A DNA stretch of 64,000 nt from positions 35,464,001 to 35,528,000 of the forward strand of contig JBITNC010000002.1 of the NCBI GenBank assembly GCA_050084985.1. Direction: 5' to 3'. Of the stretch, positions 46,331 through 59,919 are shown piece by piece. Source of the stretch: Nageia nagi (Eukaryota > Pinophyta). A program made the translations under genes and the position numbers. Below the pieces are notes generated by a model, which was not told the DNA's origin, made no database searches, and was given only the letters and a program-made list of their open reading frames with translations. Every line of letters starts with the position of its first letter. Positions within the stretch are counted from its first letter, which is position 1.

Positions 46331-47608
46331 AGAAAGTAAACAAAATTTTATTAATGTTAATATTATAGAATAAAAAATCACTATCTAATTTGCATTCTAC
46401 TATAATTTGCCAAAATATATCCACAACAATGTATGAACTACTTAATATGCATACAAAAATAACATACATATTTTGCATTGTACGACTCTAAAAAAATAGG
46501 CATAGAAATGAAAATCTATGTATATGTATCATTTGGAAATAATATAGGCAAAAATCATGAATTCTTCACTAATATGGATCCCTTAATAGTGATGACTGAG
46601 GACCATTAAAGGCAACATGAAGTAATCAAAAATCCATTCTATTTTACATATATTGATAGCCTACTAGGATTTTTTTTAATGATTTGTATAACAAATGTAC
46701 TAATAATTTTAATGGGGATAGAAGCCACTAAGAGGATGGTTAGGTTATCACTCACCTGCATATACATAATCCATGAGGAGAAATATATTGTGCACTATTG
46801 AATTAAACTCTTCTATACCTCTTCATATTTTAAATCCTAATTAATCAATTTGACATAAAGTATCATGCCTTGTTCATGATAATCGATAAGCCCAAGGACT
46901 CCTAAATATTTAGGAATACAACAAAATTTCCAAGCTACTATGTGGAAATAAAAGATGGGAGAGTTGGACCACAAGAAATCCCCTAAGAGTTTATATAATT
47001 TTTGGTAGCAAGCCTAATATGGAAATAAATAAAAATAGTATACATGAATGGAAATTAGGACTATGGAGCATATTTGAAAGTTTTTCTATAAGAAGAGTTT
47101 CTTAATAGCTCAATAAAAAAGTTTATTTTCAATTGAAGAGACTATGTATTTCCATAACTTTGCAGGGTAACTTTGAAAGGTAAAGGATATACATGGTAAT
47201 TTGAATATTGGGTTTAAGACGTTGCTATTTAAAATGGAAAACACATGTAAGAGTTGTATAAGAAGACTATCCACAGAATAAGATCTTAATATATTAGATA
47301 CTAAATAAAATGTATCTAGACAACAAAATACCTATCTAACTATAGCATTTTTGTAATTTCAAATAATGTCCAATAGATAAAATACTAATACATGTATTAA
47401 AATAATCAATCATCATGATTGCAATGAATTAAATTGAGAGAAAATAAGAAAAATAAAGAGTAACTTAAAATATACAATAATAAATATTGTAAGTCTCTTC
47501 ATGGGGAAAACCTTCAAATGCAAAACTAATGTATTATTTTTTAACAAGATGAAGCATTATAATTCTTAAAGGATTATATTTGTAAATATTCTAACCTAGA
47601 AGTTGGAA
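46331..47608. other. Gene-free spacer left of A3
   Basis: AT-rich with no supported gene or repeat. The last bases include atgtg (47609-47613), the target duplication of A3. Confidence 0.6.
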
Positions 47609-47613
47609 ATGTG

Positions 47614-48169
47614 TGAGAGAACTAAGCCTATATGAATAAATTCCTCTTCTACCAAGATCTCATGAAAGCTCTCTAAAATATCATCACAATAGCATAAACA
47701 TAATTTTCAATCTCACAAAATTGATATCGATATAAAGTGGTTCCTATAACCATAGGAGTAAATCCACCAATCTAAGATCTTTATTCTCAAAGAGAACTCT
47801 CTTACAATGACTCTTTCTTACTTCTACTAACAACCCTAGAGCATAATATTACTACAAATTTTAGTGAGTAATCTCAAGGAAAGGACCCTCTATTTATAGG
47901 CCAAAATCTTCCCTTAGATCATTCTTTTAACCATTATACAAAGTCATGACATGCATCACCTTTTACACAAGGGGCATGCCCATGGGATGGACTGTAGAAC
48001 AAATTACATTATTTTTTTCACAAATACTTAAAAGGTATCTAGGGATACTTTTAAGTATTAGTGAATTTACATTATCATATTCAATAAATACTTAGTATCT
48101 AAGGATACCCTTAAGTATTAAGTGGATTACATTAAGAGTCCTTACAATAATGCATTATACATTCCAATA
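47614..48169 (-). repeat. A3 3' LTR
   Basis: 556 bases. On the minus strand it starts TATTGGAATGTATAATGCAT (TG mutated to TA) and ends CTTAGTTCTCTCA. The TATA-box candidate reads TATTTATA on the plus strand at 47891-47898. The left border is fixed by the target duplication atgtg. Confidence 0.9.
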
Positions 48170-48947
48170 CTCCCTTTTAATGCAATATTGGGATAGATCA
48201 GAAAGAGAAAATAGAGAGTTCTCCTCTATAGAGATATAATTGGAGATGAGAACATTTACATTTTTGAGAAATAAACAAGATCTTAGATTGAGGCTCATTA
48301 CATTACCATTTGATAAAATGATTTACAATACAATCATTAATTGTAACTACTTTCACTATATAAAGTAGTCATTTAATAATAATTTGAAATGATGAGCCTC
48401 CATAAGCCTACCCACTCTAAGTAGGTCACCTGCACTCTTAAGAAAAAACCTGCAAGTTACAAGTAGCTCATTAACAAGATTGATCATATGCATCTTATAA
48501 ATATTCATACCAACATAAGATAAATGAATCAAGTAATACTATCCATAAATTGATCAATGGTGCACTATAAGTCATCATGAAGATGCCAAGGAAATACATA
48601 TAGTCATTTGTTATATAAAAAATATGTGTTGATCAACATCTTAAAATAAAGCATAAGCACATATGAGTTCCTCATATAGGGATAACCAAATAATGTCAAT
48701 ATACATATATAGATTCCTCACATATTAATAACTAAAATAATATTAGCAGAAGCTATCATATGCTTAAATAATGTACAACTAATCTCTCACATGAAGTGAA
48801 CTAACCACAAATATGTACATCATATGCTCAAAAATGTACAACTAGTTCTTCACACAGAGCGTACTAACCATGAAGGTGTACACAAATATCAATACTATAT
48901 AGCTAAAAAATCCTCCTAGGGATGAAGTTATCATCATAAACATAAAT
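48170..48947 (-). other. A3 3' non-coding region and purine tract
   Basis: The minus-strand purine tract TTAAAAGGGAG (about 48170-48180) abuts the LTR, as in A1. The rest aligns with the 3' regions of A1 and A2, including diverged copies of the gaggaactcatatgtg repeat (about 48655-48860). No gene. Confidence 0.75.
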
Positions 48948-51900
48948 TCAACCTTCACATCCCCTTGAGGGTAACTTCACAAACCCAATATATTCCTTAA
49001 GCTTGCAGAACTAAGCTTTAGGAAGGGGCTTGGTAAACAAATAAGCAAAGTTTAGGACTAATGGACAATACTACAATTGAAGGATACTGTAGTAGCTAAA
49101 TAATGTAATTAATGCAAATGGGGTTGATCAATGCACTACTACTCTACTTTGTAAATATTGACATATATATCAGAAATATGGTGATAACATGTAGTAGGAA
49201 TGCAATAGTATTACTTATATTTTATATTCATTTCATTAATCATAAAATGCACAAAAGATAGAGCATACATTCATGAAAAAGTACATCACCAACATCCTAG
49301 AATTAGCACGTCATCGACACCATAAGATAAGTGAAATTACAGACATGAATAAAAATGTAGTGATGAGCGAATAATCAAATTATGAACATACATACGAACT
49401 TACATAATAATAGATGCACAATATAGATAGATAAAGCAAGTCAAAAAATTTCAAATGATCTTTAATTGATAATCCTTGTATTAACTTGAAATGATTATTT
49501 TCCATGATTTGTTCACGATATATAGGTTATCAAATGATGCCTTTATATATGATACAAGTTTACATGAATTTGATATTTTGACCCTTGTACAATCCATAAG
49601 GGTCAAATACATTGTCTACACCTCTTTTATAGATTTTTAATCCCTTTTTACATAATAATATATTAAGGGATTAAAATAATTTATTAAATACATAAAGGTT
49701 CATTTTGAGGCATCTACAGATACCATTTAGAACTTTATCCCTAATAAATTATTTTTAGATTTCAACATATTTGGTTCTCTAATAAAAAATAGAGTTCTTT
49801 TCAAAAGCAATAGCCAACTAAGTATATGAAGAAATCTAAGATGGGTGAACTTACTCATACATAATTTCTTTTAGAATATTCCTTAACCAAATAGCTTCCC
49901 AAGTCACGATTGATATGGCTTGATATTCTACCTTTATGGTGGATAGAGTAGTAGTAGGCTACTTCTTGGAAGCTTAAGAGATAACACTTTAACTAATGCT
50001 AAATATATAAGTAGAGATTGATTTTCTATCATCTTTATCTCCTCTATGGTCAAAATCTAAGAACCTTGAGAGAATAAATGAGGGCAACTTAGAATACTTA
50101 AGAGAAAGATCTTTCATTCTTGAAATATACCTCAAGATTTATTTAACAACTTTGAGGTGTTCAATATATGATTTTTGCATAAATCATACCATAAGCTTTA
50201 CTGCAAAGGCAATATCTGGCCCGAAGATAATTAAATAAAGAAGACTACCAATTAGTTGTAGAGTTGGAGCTAAGAGACAAAGTGATTACAGGAGAAACTA
50301 GGATCACAACATGTTTGCATTTCTCCATTCCAAACTTTTGCAATATGTTTGAGATATACTTGGATTGACTAAGGTAAGTACAATCCTTGTATTAGTACAC
50401 TTGCATACCAAAGTAGTAGTGCAAGAGACCAAGATCAATAATTTTAAATGTTATCTTAAGTTTGGATATGCACTCTTGGATGATTTTAACATTATTCCCT
50501 ATAATCAAAAGATCATCCACATAGAGAAGAAACGAGACTAAGTCTTATCCCTGATTGAGCACATATATATCAATATTAGAGAAGCATTTATAAAATTCAA
50601 TGTTCTCAAAGTATCTTGAAATAATTTTGTATTAAGATTTAGGTGCTTGCTTAAGTACATACAATGACTTCTTTAGTTTGCACACAAAAGACTCTTTGTC
50701 TTCCATAATAAACTCTTTTGGTTGATTCATGTAGATCTCCACATCTAATTCACTATTGAGAAAAGCACTCTTGACATCAAGTTGAAAAAATTTCCATCCC
50801 TGAGCTATTGAAAGAGAAAGGATTAACATGACTATAGATATCTTTCCCATTGGAGTAAAGGTCTCCTCGTAATCGACTTTGTATTTCTGAGCAAAACCCT
50901 TAGTTACTAACCTTGCCTTGTATTTCTTAAATTTTTCAATTGAATTATATTTGATCTTGTAAATCCACTTATTTATAATCACATTTCATTCATTGGGATA
51001 GGGAACCAAATCCTCAGTTTAATTTTTCATTAGAGCCTTATACTCCACTTTCATGGCTTCCATCCAACATTTGTGCTTTGAAGCTTACTTGAATGATAAG
51101 GGCTCACTCTTGCTATCAATTTTGGAAAATAAGGATTTGTTTAAGGTCATACTTCTTGTTATTCTTTATGTTGGAGAATTTTTCTCCTGAGGTGATTTAT
51201 CTACATTGATATCCATCTAGTTAGGTGCAATATAAGAGTCATTAAGATCATTTAGGTCCTTACAAGAAGCATACTCTTTAGAAATTTCATTAAACTTTAC
51301 ATCCCTCGAGATGAACACTACTTTAGAGGAAGGAGAGTAGACCAAGTAGCCTCTATGCTAACTTTCATAGCCCACAAAGATGCAATTTTTGGATCTCTTT
51401 TCCATCTTCTTCCTTTTCTTAGAAATAATAAAGGCATAAGCATCATAACCAAAAACTCTAAAGTGAGAGATGTTAGGTTTTTTCTTATCCATGCATCATA
51501 TGAGGTTTTTTCTTCAACTATTTTTGTAAGATACTTATTCAAGGTGTAGATCATAGTGCTCATAACTTCACTCCATAAGAAGCTAGGAAGATTTCCCAAC
51601 ATGCACCTAGCCATTTCCTAAATGATTCTATTCTTTCTTTCAATAATACCATTTTGTTTAGAGGTGTAAGGGATCATGAACTACCTCTTGATCCCATAAT
51701 TGACATAATAATCATTAAATTTATTGCTATTATACTCACCCCCATTGTCAAATCTAAACATCTTATTTTTTAAGTTAGACTAATTTTCAACTAAGGATTT
51801 GAAATATTTGAACCTATCAAAGGTTTGATCCTTGTGCTCAAGTAGATAACCAAATATCATTCTATTGAAGTCATCAATGAAGGTCAAGACATAAGATGCT

Positions 51901-53450
51901 CCCTAAAAGACTTAGTTTGAAATGGACCCATCAAATTTGAATGTATAAGCTGAAGAGGTCGTGTTGCCCTTGTTGCCTTTTCTTTCTTCAACTTTTGCCT
52001 ATTCATCTTGCCTAGGATGCACTTCTCATAAGGAATAATTGTAAGTGATATCATAGGCAAATCTTCCATAAGTTCTTAATTTTTCAATACTTGAATACTT
52101 TTATGGTTAAGTTTTTCTAATCAATGGTGCCAAAGATTTCTCTTAGAGTAAACATTCATAGTAAGGCACATATTTATTGGTGTTTTATCCATAATGTAAA
52201 GATCATCTTTTATTGATCCTTTCACCAAAGTAGAAAGTCCCTTCTTCATGCACCAGGAGTGTGAGTTGAATTCGAATGAGTATCCTTCCCTTACAACCTA
52301 AATTATGGAAAGAAGGTTCATACTGAGTTTAGGCACATAAAACACATTTTCAAGAACCTTTCATTGCAAAAACACACTCCCAATACCTTGGACTCTAAGA
52401 ATTGAATTATCACCTATCATAACTGTATCTTTTTTATACTTATGAAAATGTTCAAACTTATCCTTTTCAACATACATGTGATTTGTGTACCCAAATTCAA
52501 CAATCCAATTAGTCGAGAAAGTGTAAGACTTGGAGCAAAGACCATAAACATAAGCATACTTCTTATTCTTCTTCTTATCTTTAATGAAGTTGTTTAATTT
52601 TTCATATCCTTTGCTACCTTGTTCTTTCTTTTCTTGTAGCAACTAGATTCCTTGTGACCATACATGCTACATAAATTACAATTTCCATCAAATTTGGCTT
52701 TGGATTTATTTCATTTATCATGACCATTTTGTTGTTTGTTTTCACCTTTATTAAAATCCATTTTTGGAGTATGGAAAGAATTATTTTGGTTATTGAACCT
52801 CTTTTTGTAGTGAGTCTTTATTGCTCCAAGTGCCATATGATGCTCTTTAAGAGTGGAGATCAACAACTTTTTATTTAGTGTTTCCTCATGTTTTAGGAGA
52901 AGCCTTGAAATATTTTCCAAGGGGAACACTTCTTCATCATTGAGCCTTGCCTTGTTTCAATGACTATCATGAAGTGATTGAATTTAGTAGAGAGGATTTG
53001 AAGGATGATGAACACCATAAACTCATCATTGATCCAATTGTAACCACATCTCACAAGTTAGATCCTAAGATCAATAAACTTTTTCAAGTATATTGCCACA
53101 CTTTCATTTTCCTCTTGACATGATTGTAGTAAATTTTGAAGAATGGTGAATCTCCTAGAGAATTTGGTGCTAAGGTAGATTTTTTCTAGCTTATCCCAAG
53201 CTTTCTTTGTAGAGTTTGTAGATGAGATTATGAGGAGGATTTCATCTAAAATTGATCAAAAGATCATGGAGGTTTTCAACTCATTCTTTATGTTGTAAGC
53301 CTCAAGTGCCTTCTCATTTGTTGGAGCAACTTGATTTTTATTTACAATTTATCATAGTTTTTATGCTTGGAGCTATGCTTTCATCTTAGGTTTCCAAATA
53401 CCTTAATTGCAACTATCTAGGATGTGCTTGGGTGAAAAGGAGTCTCCCAT
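48948..53450 (-). pseudogene. A3 gag-pol polyprotein relic (copia)
   Basis: The Gag ATG is at 53450-53448 (MGDSFSPKHILDSCN, then a stop). Gag continues to an open piece at 52929-52711 (NISRLLLKHEETLNKKL). A Cys/His knuckle region lies near 52690-52640. Protease reads WIVEFGYTNHM (52642-52361), with Glu at the position of the catalytic Asp. The integrase zinc tail is CILGKMNR and the core starts HSNLMGP (first Asp lost) near 51950. RT: 50982-50632 (IINKWIYKIKYN…KSLYVLKQAP), YVDD intact at 50512-50523. RNase H is decayed. Pol stops at TGA 48950-48948 after KLPSRG. Same family and order as A1 and A2; heavily broken. Confidence 0.92.
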
Positions 53451-56038
53451 TTGCTACAAAATAAGGTGAAAGTGTTAATCAATATAAGCACGTTTGAGAA
53501 TCAAAATCAACCATACATGTTGAGTTTATTTATACATGTTGAATTTGTTCAAATTAATCAACCATACACATTGAGTTAATTAAAGGTAATCAATAAGGTA
53601 TGCTTAAATTGTTTAAACAATTTCACATATACAAAATATTTTCAATCTCATCAAATCATATACATCCAATATTTTGTCATAACCAAGTAATATAGTTGCA
53701 GAGAGGGTAAGGTTGAGGCTTGTTTTCTTATTTAAAATTAAGCCTTCACTTGGATGCCTGCATATTAGAGCCCAAGTCCTACTAATCCCCACCTAGTTCC
53801 CCTTTTTCAATAATATACTCTCACAAAGAGGAGTACAAAACATTTTTTTAAGGTTGTGACATATGTTGGATCGATCAAATTATTATCTTGATTAGGTTTT
53901 CAAGATTTCCTCCTAGGTTATTAGGATAATCCTTGAATGGACATGCAGATATGTGGTATCACTACACATATGACTATCCACCTATATGGAGTTATGTTCA
54001 TACTAATAGAGTACTTAGGGGCAATTAATAAGTATGAAATTTTCACCACTTGGATTGATGGACTAAAAGGCTCTAGTTTGCCTTATCCTCACGTCTTGGC
54101 TCCCTAAGTGTGGATGCATTTGTAAAAACCTTAATGCAATTTATCATACAAATAAGTAAATCCCTTCAAAATAACACCCATGTCTAGCCTAAAAAGGTAA
54201 AAACAAGCACTAAGCACGTTAATACACCAACATTAGTGTTAGAGCTCAAGATATAAGCAAATATAATCTCACAATGCCAACATCTAGCTACAACATGCAT
54301 GAAATAGTAAATACACCACAATGTTGCAATATGAAAGCATACATAAAGATAAATACTAAGATCCAAGTGCCCAATGACTTTATTGAAGATAAATAATGAG
54401 AAATTATATAATACTAAGCCCCTAGAGGTGGACATTGGTCTCTAAGTAACCAACTAAGGTACAATGTGTCCCTCTCATTGTTGGACATGTGAATGATGTG
54501 TGGGATAGTATTGCTCTTTTAGAATCTAAATCCTCTCCATAGAAGGAGCCCTCCTCAAACCCTAGTGACTAATTGAATGGTAGAAGCTCAACCTCGAAAT
54601 ACTAATAAGATCCCTCAACTTGTTAAGGATCTTTCTTAGCGTTATGCTAAGTTTTATATCCTCTAGATGGTATGAAAATAATATCAAATATATATCCCCA
54701 ACAATGGTGCTCCAATGCCTAATATAGGTTAAACTTGGATCTAGAACATCACCTTGAAATCATCCATGCCTAGCCTACCCAACGTTAGCCTCCTAGGGAC
54801 CCTCAAATACCTTAAACATGTCATAAATGCCCATGAGTGGGGTGTAAAGCCTTCCTAAGATGTGACATGGGCCTCTTGGGATGATGGGATTCCTCCAAGT
54901 CCAATGTTGGGATCCTATAAGTCCCCCCATATCATGTGTTGGATTTCTAGGAGTCATACATGTGCCTAGATCATACTTACATGCTCATACAAGGCCTTGG
55001 GATTTTCACAATCAATTATTAGGATCTCCAAGTACATAAAATAACATTAAATCATGCTAGCCTACGCTTTGGGAGGAAGATGTCCCACTTGGGACTCATA
55101 ATGGGGTCCAACGAACCTTTATAATTTCTAGCCCAAGTACTAACAACTAATGCATAATTAAATAAATAAATATTTACAAAGGGGAATCTATAGGATTCCA
55201 TACTTAATTATATTTTACAAAAGGGGATGTCATAATGTTCATTTTAGGGGTGCACTTTCAATATTTATGATTTTGCAAAAAATAAATTAAAGGTGCATAG
55301 AGTAAAGTGCTTAAAATGATACATCATCCAAACTTGAAACTTAAGAGTCCACATAATACATCATCCAAATTTGAAACTTAAGAGTGTTTAATAGGTTTTT
55401 TCATAACCCGAAGAGGACCTCTTTACAAAAATTGCATTAATTCATTATTTTCAAGTCAGAAGAAACAAGGAGTTCCCCCTTTTTTTACTTACAAACATGA
55501 ACTTAGCAAAAAGATTCCATGTTTACTTAGAAAGATTCCCCCTTTTTATTAATACTATCTCAAAAAATTGCTTAAAAATTAATACTTTATTTCAAGGTAT
55601 CCCCCCTTATTTTTTGAGAAAAAAATTTACACCATGCTTAAATCCCCCCTTGAATTTGCTTGAGTAAAAAAAATACAAAAAAAAAATTCACCCCTTCAAA
55701 AATTAACTCTTCTTTTTTAAAAAATTCCCCCTTAAAATTAAAGTCCCCATTATTTTTAAAAAAATGCTTAAAAGTTATTTAAAATTCCCCCTCAAGAATA
55801 GCTTAGAATCCCCCCTCTTTTTTTTAAAAAAAATTAACTCCCAATTTTAAAATAACTCCCCAAAAAAAAGGTCTTCACTTTAAAAAATTCATAAAATTTA
55901 ATCATATTTAACTATTATCTTTCTCCCATTTAAAAAATTACCTTCCAAAAATAAGTCCCCACTTTTTAAAGTAATATTATAAGTTTGCAAAAAATAAACA
56001 AACTTAAAAAATATCCATCCAATATTGATAAGTCTTTA
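53451..56038 (-). other. A3 non-coding leader
   Basis: About 2.6 kb upstream of gag without a protein-like frame. The segment at about 53700-54125 is the inverted counterpart of the block conserved in A1 and A2 leaders (ttcaccacttgg, ccttatcctcac, tccctaagtgtgg). Between 54430 and 55140 the sequence has no counterpart that I can align in A1 or A2. From 55480 to 55990 it is a series of A/T runs with C-blocks (ccccctt), the inverse of the AAGGGGG tracts of A2. Confidence 0.7.
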
Positions 56039-56447
56039 TGTTAGGATCCCACATCTTAACATTTTAGTGTTAGTATTAGTATTTTATAAAATTGTCGACC
56101 TATATTGTAAACCATAATATTATGATTGTGAGGGCAGGGCCAGATTTTGCATTACTATTAGGGTTAGAGTTAGTTTATTATAAATAGATAAAAGTGTGTA
56201 GAGAAATGCATCTTGAATATTATTTTTCACTTTTGGAGTTGGAAGGAGATAGCCCCTCAAAGCAACCTATGATTCTATTACTATTCAATAAAATCCTATC
56301 CTTATCTGCTTATTGTTGCTAATTTGTGTTCTATTTATCAGTGCATGCTCTGTTATTTCCACTAGATAGTTGTTATTTTCCTATTTCAAATCAATATTCA
56401 TTTCATTTTTGCAATATTTCCCTTTTCATATTTGTATCATCATAACA
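56039..56447 (+). mobile_element. Solo LTR D inserted in A3 leader
   Basis: 409 bases starting tgttaggatcccacatctta and ending catcataaca, with a perfect 5-bp target duplication cttta at 56034-56038 and 56448-56452. It contains TATAAATA at 56179-56186 and the polyadenylation-like AATAAA at 56287-56292, in that order on the plus strand, which sets its orientation. It is unlike the A, B or G1 LTRs, so it marks a fourth LTR family. No PBS or internal region adjoins it. Confidence 0.88.
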
Positions 56448-56481
56448 CTTTATCACCTACAAGTGCACTTAATGTACTGGT

Positions 56482-57026
56482 TATATGAGTAAATTTCTTT
56501 TCCATCAATATCTCATGAAAGCTCTCTAAAACATCATCACAATCACATAAACATAATTTCTAATCTGACAAACTTGACACCAATATAAAGTGGTTCCTCC
56601 AACCATGGGAGTACATCCACTAATCTAAGATCTTTATTGTCAAATAGCACTCTCTTACAACAACTCTTTCTTAATTCTCCTAACAACCTTAGAACAAAAT
56701 ATTACTACAAATTTTAGTGAGCAATCTCAAGGAGAGGTCCCTCTATTTATAAGTCAAAATTTTTCATTGGATCACTCTTTTAACCATTGTACAAAGTCAT
56801 GACATGCATCATCCTTTTACCTAAGAGGCATGCCCATGATATGGAGTGTAAGATAAGTTACATTATTTTATTTATAAATACTTAAAAAGGTATTTAGGGA
56901 TACTTTTAAGTATTAGTGAATTTACATTATCATATTCACTAAATACTTAAGGTATCTAAAGATACCCTTAAGTATTAAGTGGATTACATTAAGAGACCTT
57001 ACAATAATGCATTATACATTCCAACA
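56482..57026 (-). repeat. A3 5' LTR (3' end truncated)
   Basis: Minus strand TGTTGGAATGTATAATGCAT to about GAAATTTACTCATATA. It matches the 3' LTR up to about 47630 but lacks the last ~16 bases. 29 unrelated bases (56453-56481) separate it from the duplication of solo LTR D, and no PBS remains. TATA-box candidate (plus strand TATTTATA) at 56744-56751. Confidence 0.88.
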
Positions 57027-57031
57027 ATGTG

Positions 57032-58900
57032 CATATACTATATGATACTAGTTTAGTTGAGCATATAGTCCTCATAAGTCTACATCCACCACACATTTTA
57101 TTTCTTATAATTTCTATATATATTTCCTATAATTTTTTTATATATAGTATTTAATTTTCGAATATGATATGAGATAAGTCTTTTAACATCCTTTTACACC
57201 CAATGGTTTTTTAAACCTATCAAAGTTTATCAAAAAATAAATATAAATCAATTTTGTATATGAATGTTTGTTTCTAACATAATTAAGCAAGTTGTATAAT
57301 AAAATCGCCAAGCTTATTTTGTTTATATTGACTTAAAATTAATGAATCGAGATATGATTATACATATTTTAATAATTTTATTTGATGTCTTTGTAAAGTG
57401 GACAAATAAAGAGAAAACGAATCTCATCTTATATGGCATTAATGTTACAAAGCTTACAAATTCTTTTATGCCAAGTTGTTTTAGGTATTATTCATCTATT
57501 GATTTCACTATGCAATTCATATAAATTATTTCTTAATTTTACAATCATAAGTTTCTTTTTGAGTTTGATAATCTTATGTGGATAAGATAGATATTTATGT
57601 TTTGGATTAATGATATTTTTGTACTAAGCTAGTTTTCTTTTATTTTGATATTATCATCACTCCATAATTTTTAAACTATTTTAGTTGCAATATGCAATTT
57701 TAATTTATCATCATTTGAAGGGGTTATGTTAATATGTATACTCAAAAATCAAAGCACTTATCAAAATCAAAGATGATATTTTTTAGTTGCTATCTTAATC
57801 TCTCATATTTGATGATGATTTCTCATTTTCCAACAAAATAATACAATAATGAATGCATTACAATATAGATTAAAAGTATAAATACACATTAAATTGTAAA
57901 ATAATTTTTTATATTAAAATCAAGAAAAAATGATAAATAAAATAAAATAATGCATAATTGAAATCATTAAGGGTTTGATAATAATAATAATTTTTATTTA
58001 AAATAAAATTAATATATTTAACTATGAAATTATTACATAAAATTATTATGCATTAATTATAATCATTATAAACTTTTTTTTTGTTAAGATTATCATAGAG
58101 CTTGAAAGTAGAACTTAAGCATATGGATAAATTCAAGGCATGAAATGATATCATTTCATATAGTAGGGTAATAAAAAGTTAAAAAGTAATAAATATATGG
58201 TACTCTGAAGATGATATAATACTATTTAACTTGTAAATGGAATATAAACATATTGTTTAGTGTTATCTATATTTTGTATGATACTTTTTATTATTTAAGT
58301 TATATTATCTTCAAACAAATTTTTACATAAAATATAATTCTAAATATACACATATAATAAATATATATACATAGTTCATCCATGTTAGAAGCATTGGAGG
58401 TGTAATTTAAATACTCTTCTTTGAATTTCAAAAAAAAAAAATTTATCAATATTAAAAAAATATAAAATTAATAAAAATATAAAAAATGATAGCATGATAT
58501 ACAAAATTTTATGAACTCACATAATACATTTATGTTTATTTTGTAAATTAATACAATATCCATACGCATTTAGAATGCACAAACTTTGCATCCACATACA
58601 CTTAAATTTTTTTTCATTAATTAATATTTAAAAAAAAAAAATTTAAATAATATATTTCTATATTTGCTTGCCTACTAAAGATGAAATGATAAAGTAGATG
58701 ATTTCCATTGTAGAAGCTTGAGTTCAAATTTCAACATTCTTCTTGGACATATAATGTGGTTTGTGGAGTTTAAATACATTTATTTGAAATTTAAAAAATA
58801 ATTTACTAATAATAAATATTAAATTTTACTTTTATCGTATAAAAAAGATTAAATTTTAGATAACTCAAAAATACATATTATAATTATTATAATATATAAA
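57032..58900. other. AT-rich gene-free spacer
   Basis: Extremely AT-rich DNA, particularly 57840-58930, with runs of A and T and ATAATAAT-like words. The one open frame of note (57342-57524) does not resemble a protein. No element ends found. Confidence 0.6.
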
Positions 58901-58901
58901 A

Positions 58902-59317
58902 TACAAAATATAATAAATTAATACTAAATGCAATCTTCATGAATCTAGACAATTATTTTTGTTGGAAATCACCTTTACAAATATTCTTACAAGAAATCTC
59001 TTTTGTCAAAGTCATTTAAGATTTGCATATGTACTACATCTAGGGATATCTCTTTCTTCACTCACCCAAGATTGAGAATATTTCTTCCATTAAAATCACC
59101 AAAGACAAAATGCAAAATATAATAATTTAATATTAAATGCAATCTTCATGAATCTAGACAATTATTTTTGTTGAAAATCACCTTAGACAAATATTCTTCA
59201 AAAAAATCTCTTTTGTCAATGTCATTTAAGATTTACACATATACTAACTACATCTAAAAATATCTCGTTCATAAATCACCCAAAACTTACATATGAAAAC
59301 ATTTCATCCCTTAAAAT
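58902..59317 (+). repeat. 208-bp tandem duplication
   Basis: Two adjacent copies start near 58902 and 59110. The shared text caatcttcatgaatctagac starts at 58931 and 59139, followed in both by aattatttttgttg, aaatcacctt, atctcttttgtcaa and gtcatttaagattt. The copies differ at scattered bases and by small indels, so the duplication is not recent. Confidence 0.88.
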
Positions 59318-59654
59318 CCACCAAAAACTTCTCTTTTATCAAAATATCTAGAAATTATCTTCCCATCAATATAATTCAAAAACTTGTACCTCACTCAATT
59401 TACACCTACATTATGAAGAAATTTGAACTTAAAGTTTTGATAGTCAAAGTTTACAACATTTGATCCGTAATATTTTGACTCTCAAATTTTTCAAGATCCC
59501 TACTTCCAAGTCTTAAAACAAATTTGATTTTTTTTTACCCTCATCATATAAGAAAAGGAAGGATACCTAACCCCTCAAAACCCTAGACATCAAGCCATAT
59601 GGGGACACCGATATTACACTGTTCTTAGAAAAGTGGCAACCACCGACATCATTC

Positions 59655-59915
59655 AAAGGACACGTGGCACTGACCTACAAACCCTAAATAAAAAACAATA
59701 TTTATAACATACTTTATTCTATTTTGTCTACAAACCCTAAATATTCAACTCCATTTTCGTTTACCGAAAGACAATGAGGTCAAACACCTTTTTGAGAAGG
59801 GTGGGGCCAGCAGGCCGCCTAAGTACGCTACGTCAGCATCACGTGAAACTCCGTTCACATCCCTCGGAAATGCAAAAGTATTCACAAGACAGCATAGTAC
59901 CCTGCTGACGTGGCA
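59655..59915 (+). promoter_or_regulatory. Candidate host-gene promoter with ACGT-core motifs
   Basis: The base composition rises in GC from about 59560. Three ACGT-core motifs of the G-box/ABRE class cluster here: CACGTGGC at 59661-59668, CACGTG at 59840-59845 and TGACGTGGC at 59906-59914. TACGTCAG also occurs near 59828. In plants such motifs bind bZIP or bHLH factors. No clear TATA box was placed. Assignment to the downstream gene rests on position. Confidence 0.45.
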
Positions 59916-59919
59916 CGCT

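Larger units (their letters stand above)
47614..57026 (-). mobile_element. Ty1/copia element A3 (minus strand)
   Basis: The third A-family copy, about 9.4 kb including a later solo LTR. A perfect 5-bp target duplication atgtg stands at 47609-47613 and 57027-57031. 3' LTR 47614-48169, purine tract 48170-48180, gag-pol relic 53450-48948, leader about 53451-56481, 5' LTR 56482-57026. The last ~16 bases of the 5' LTR and the PBS are missing, next to the foreign solo LTR (56039-56447). Confidence 0.92.
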
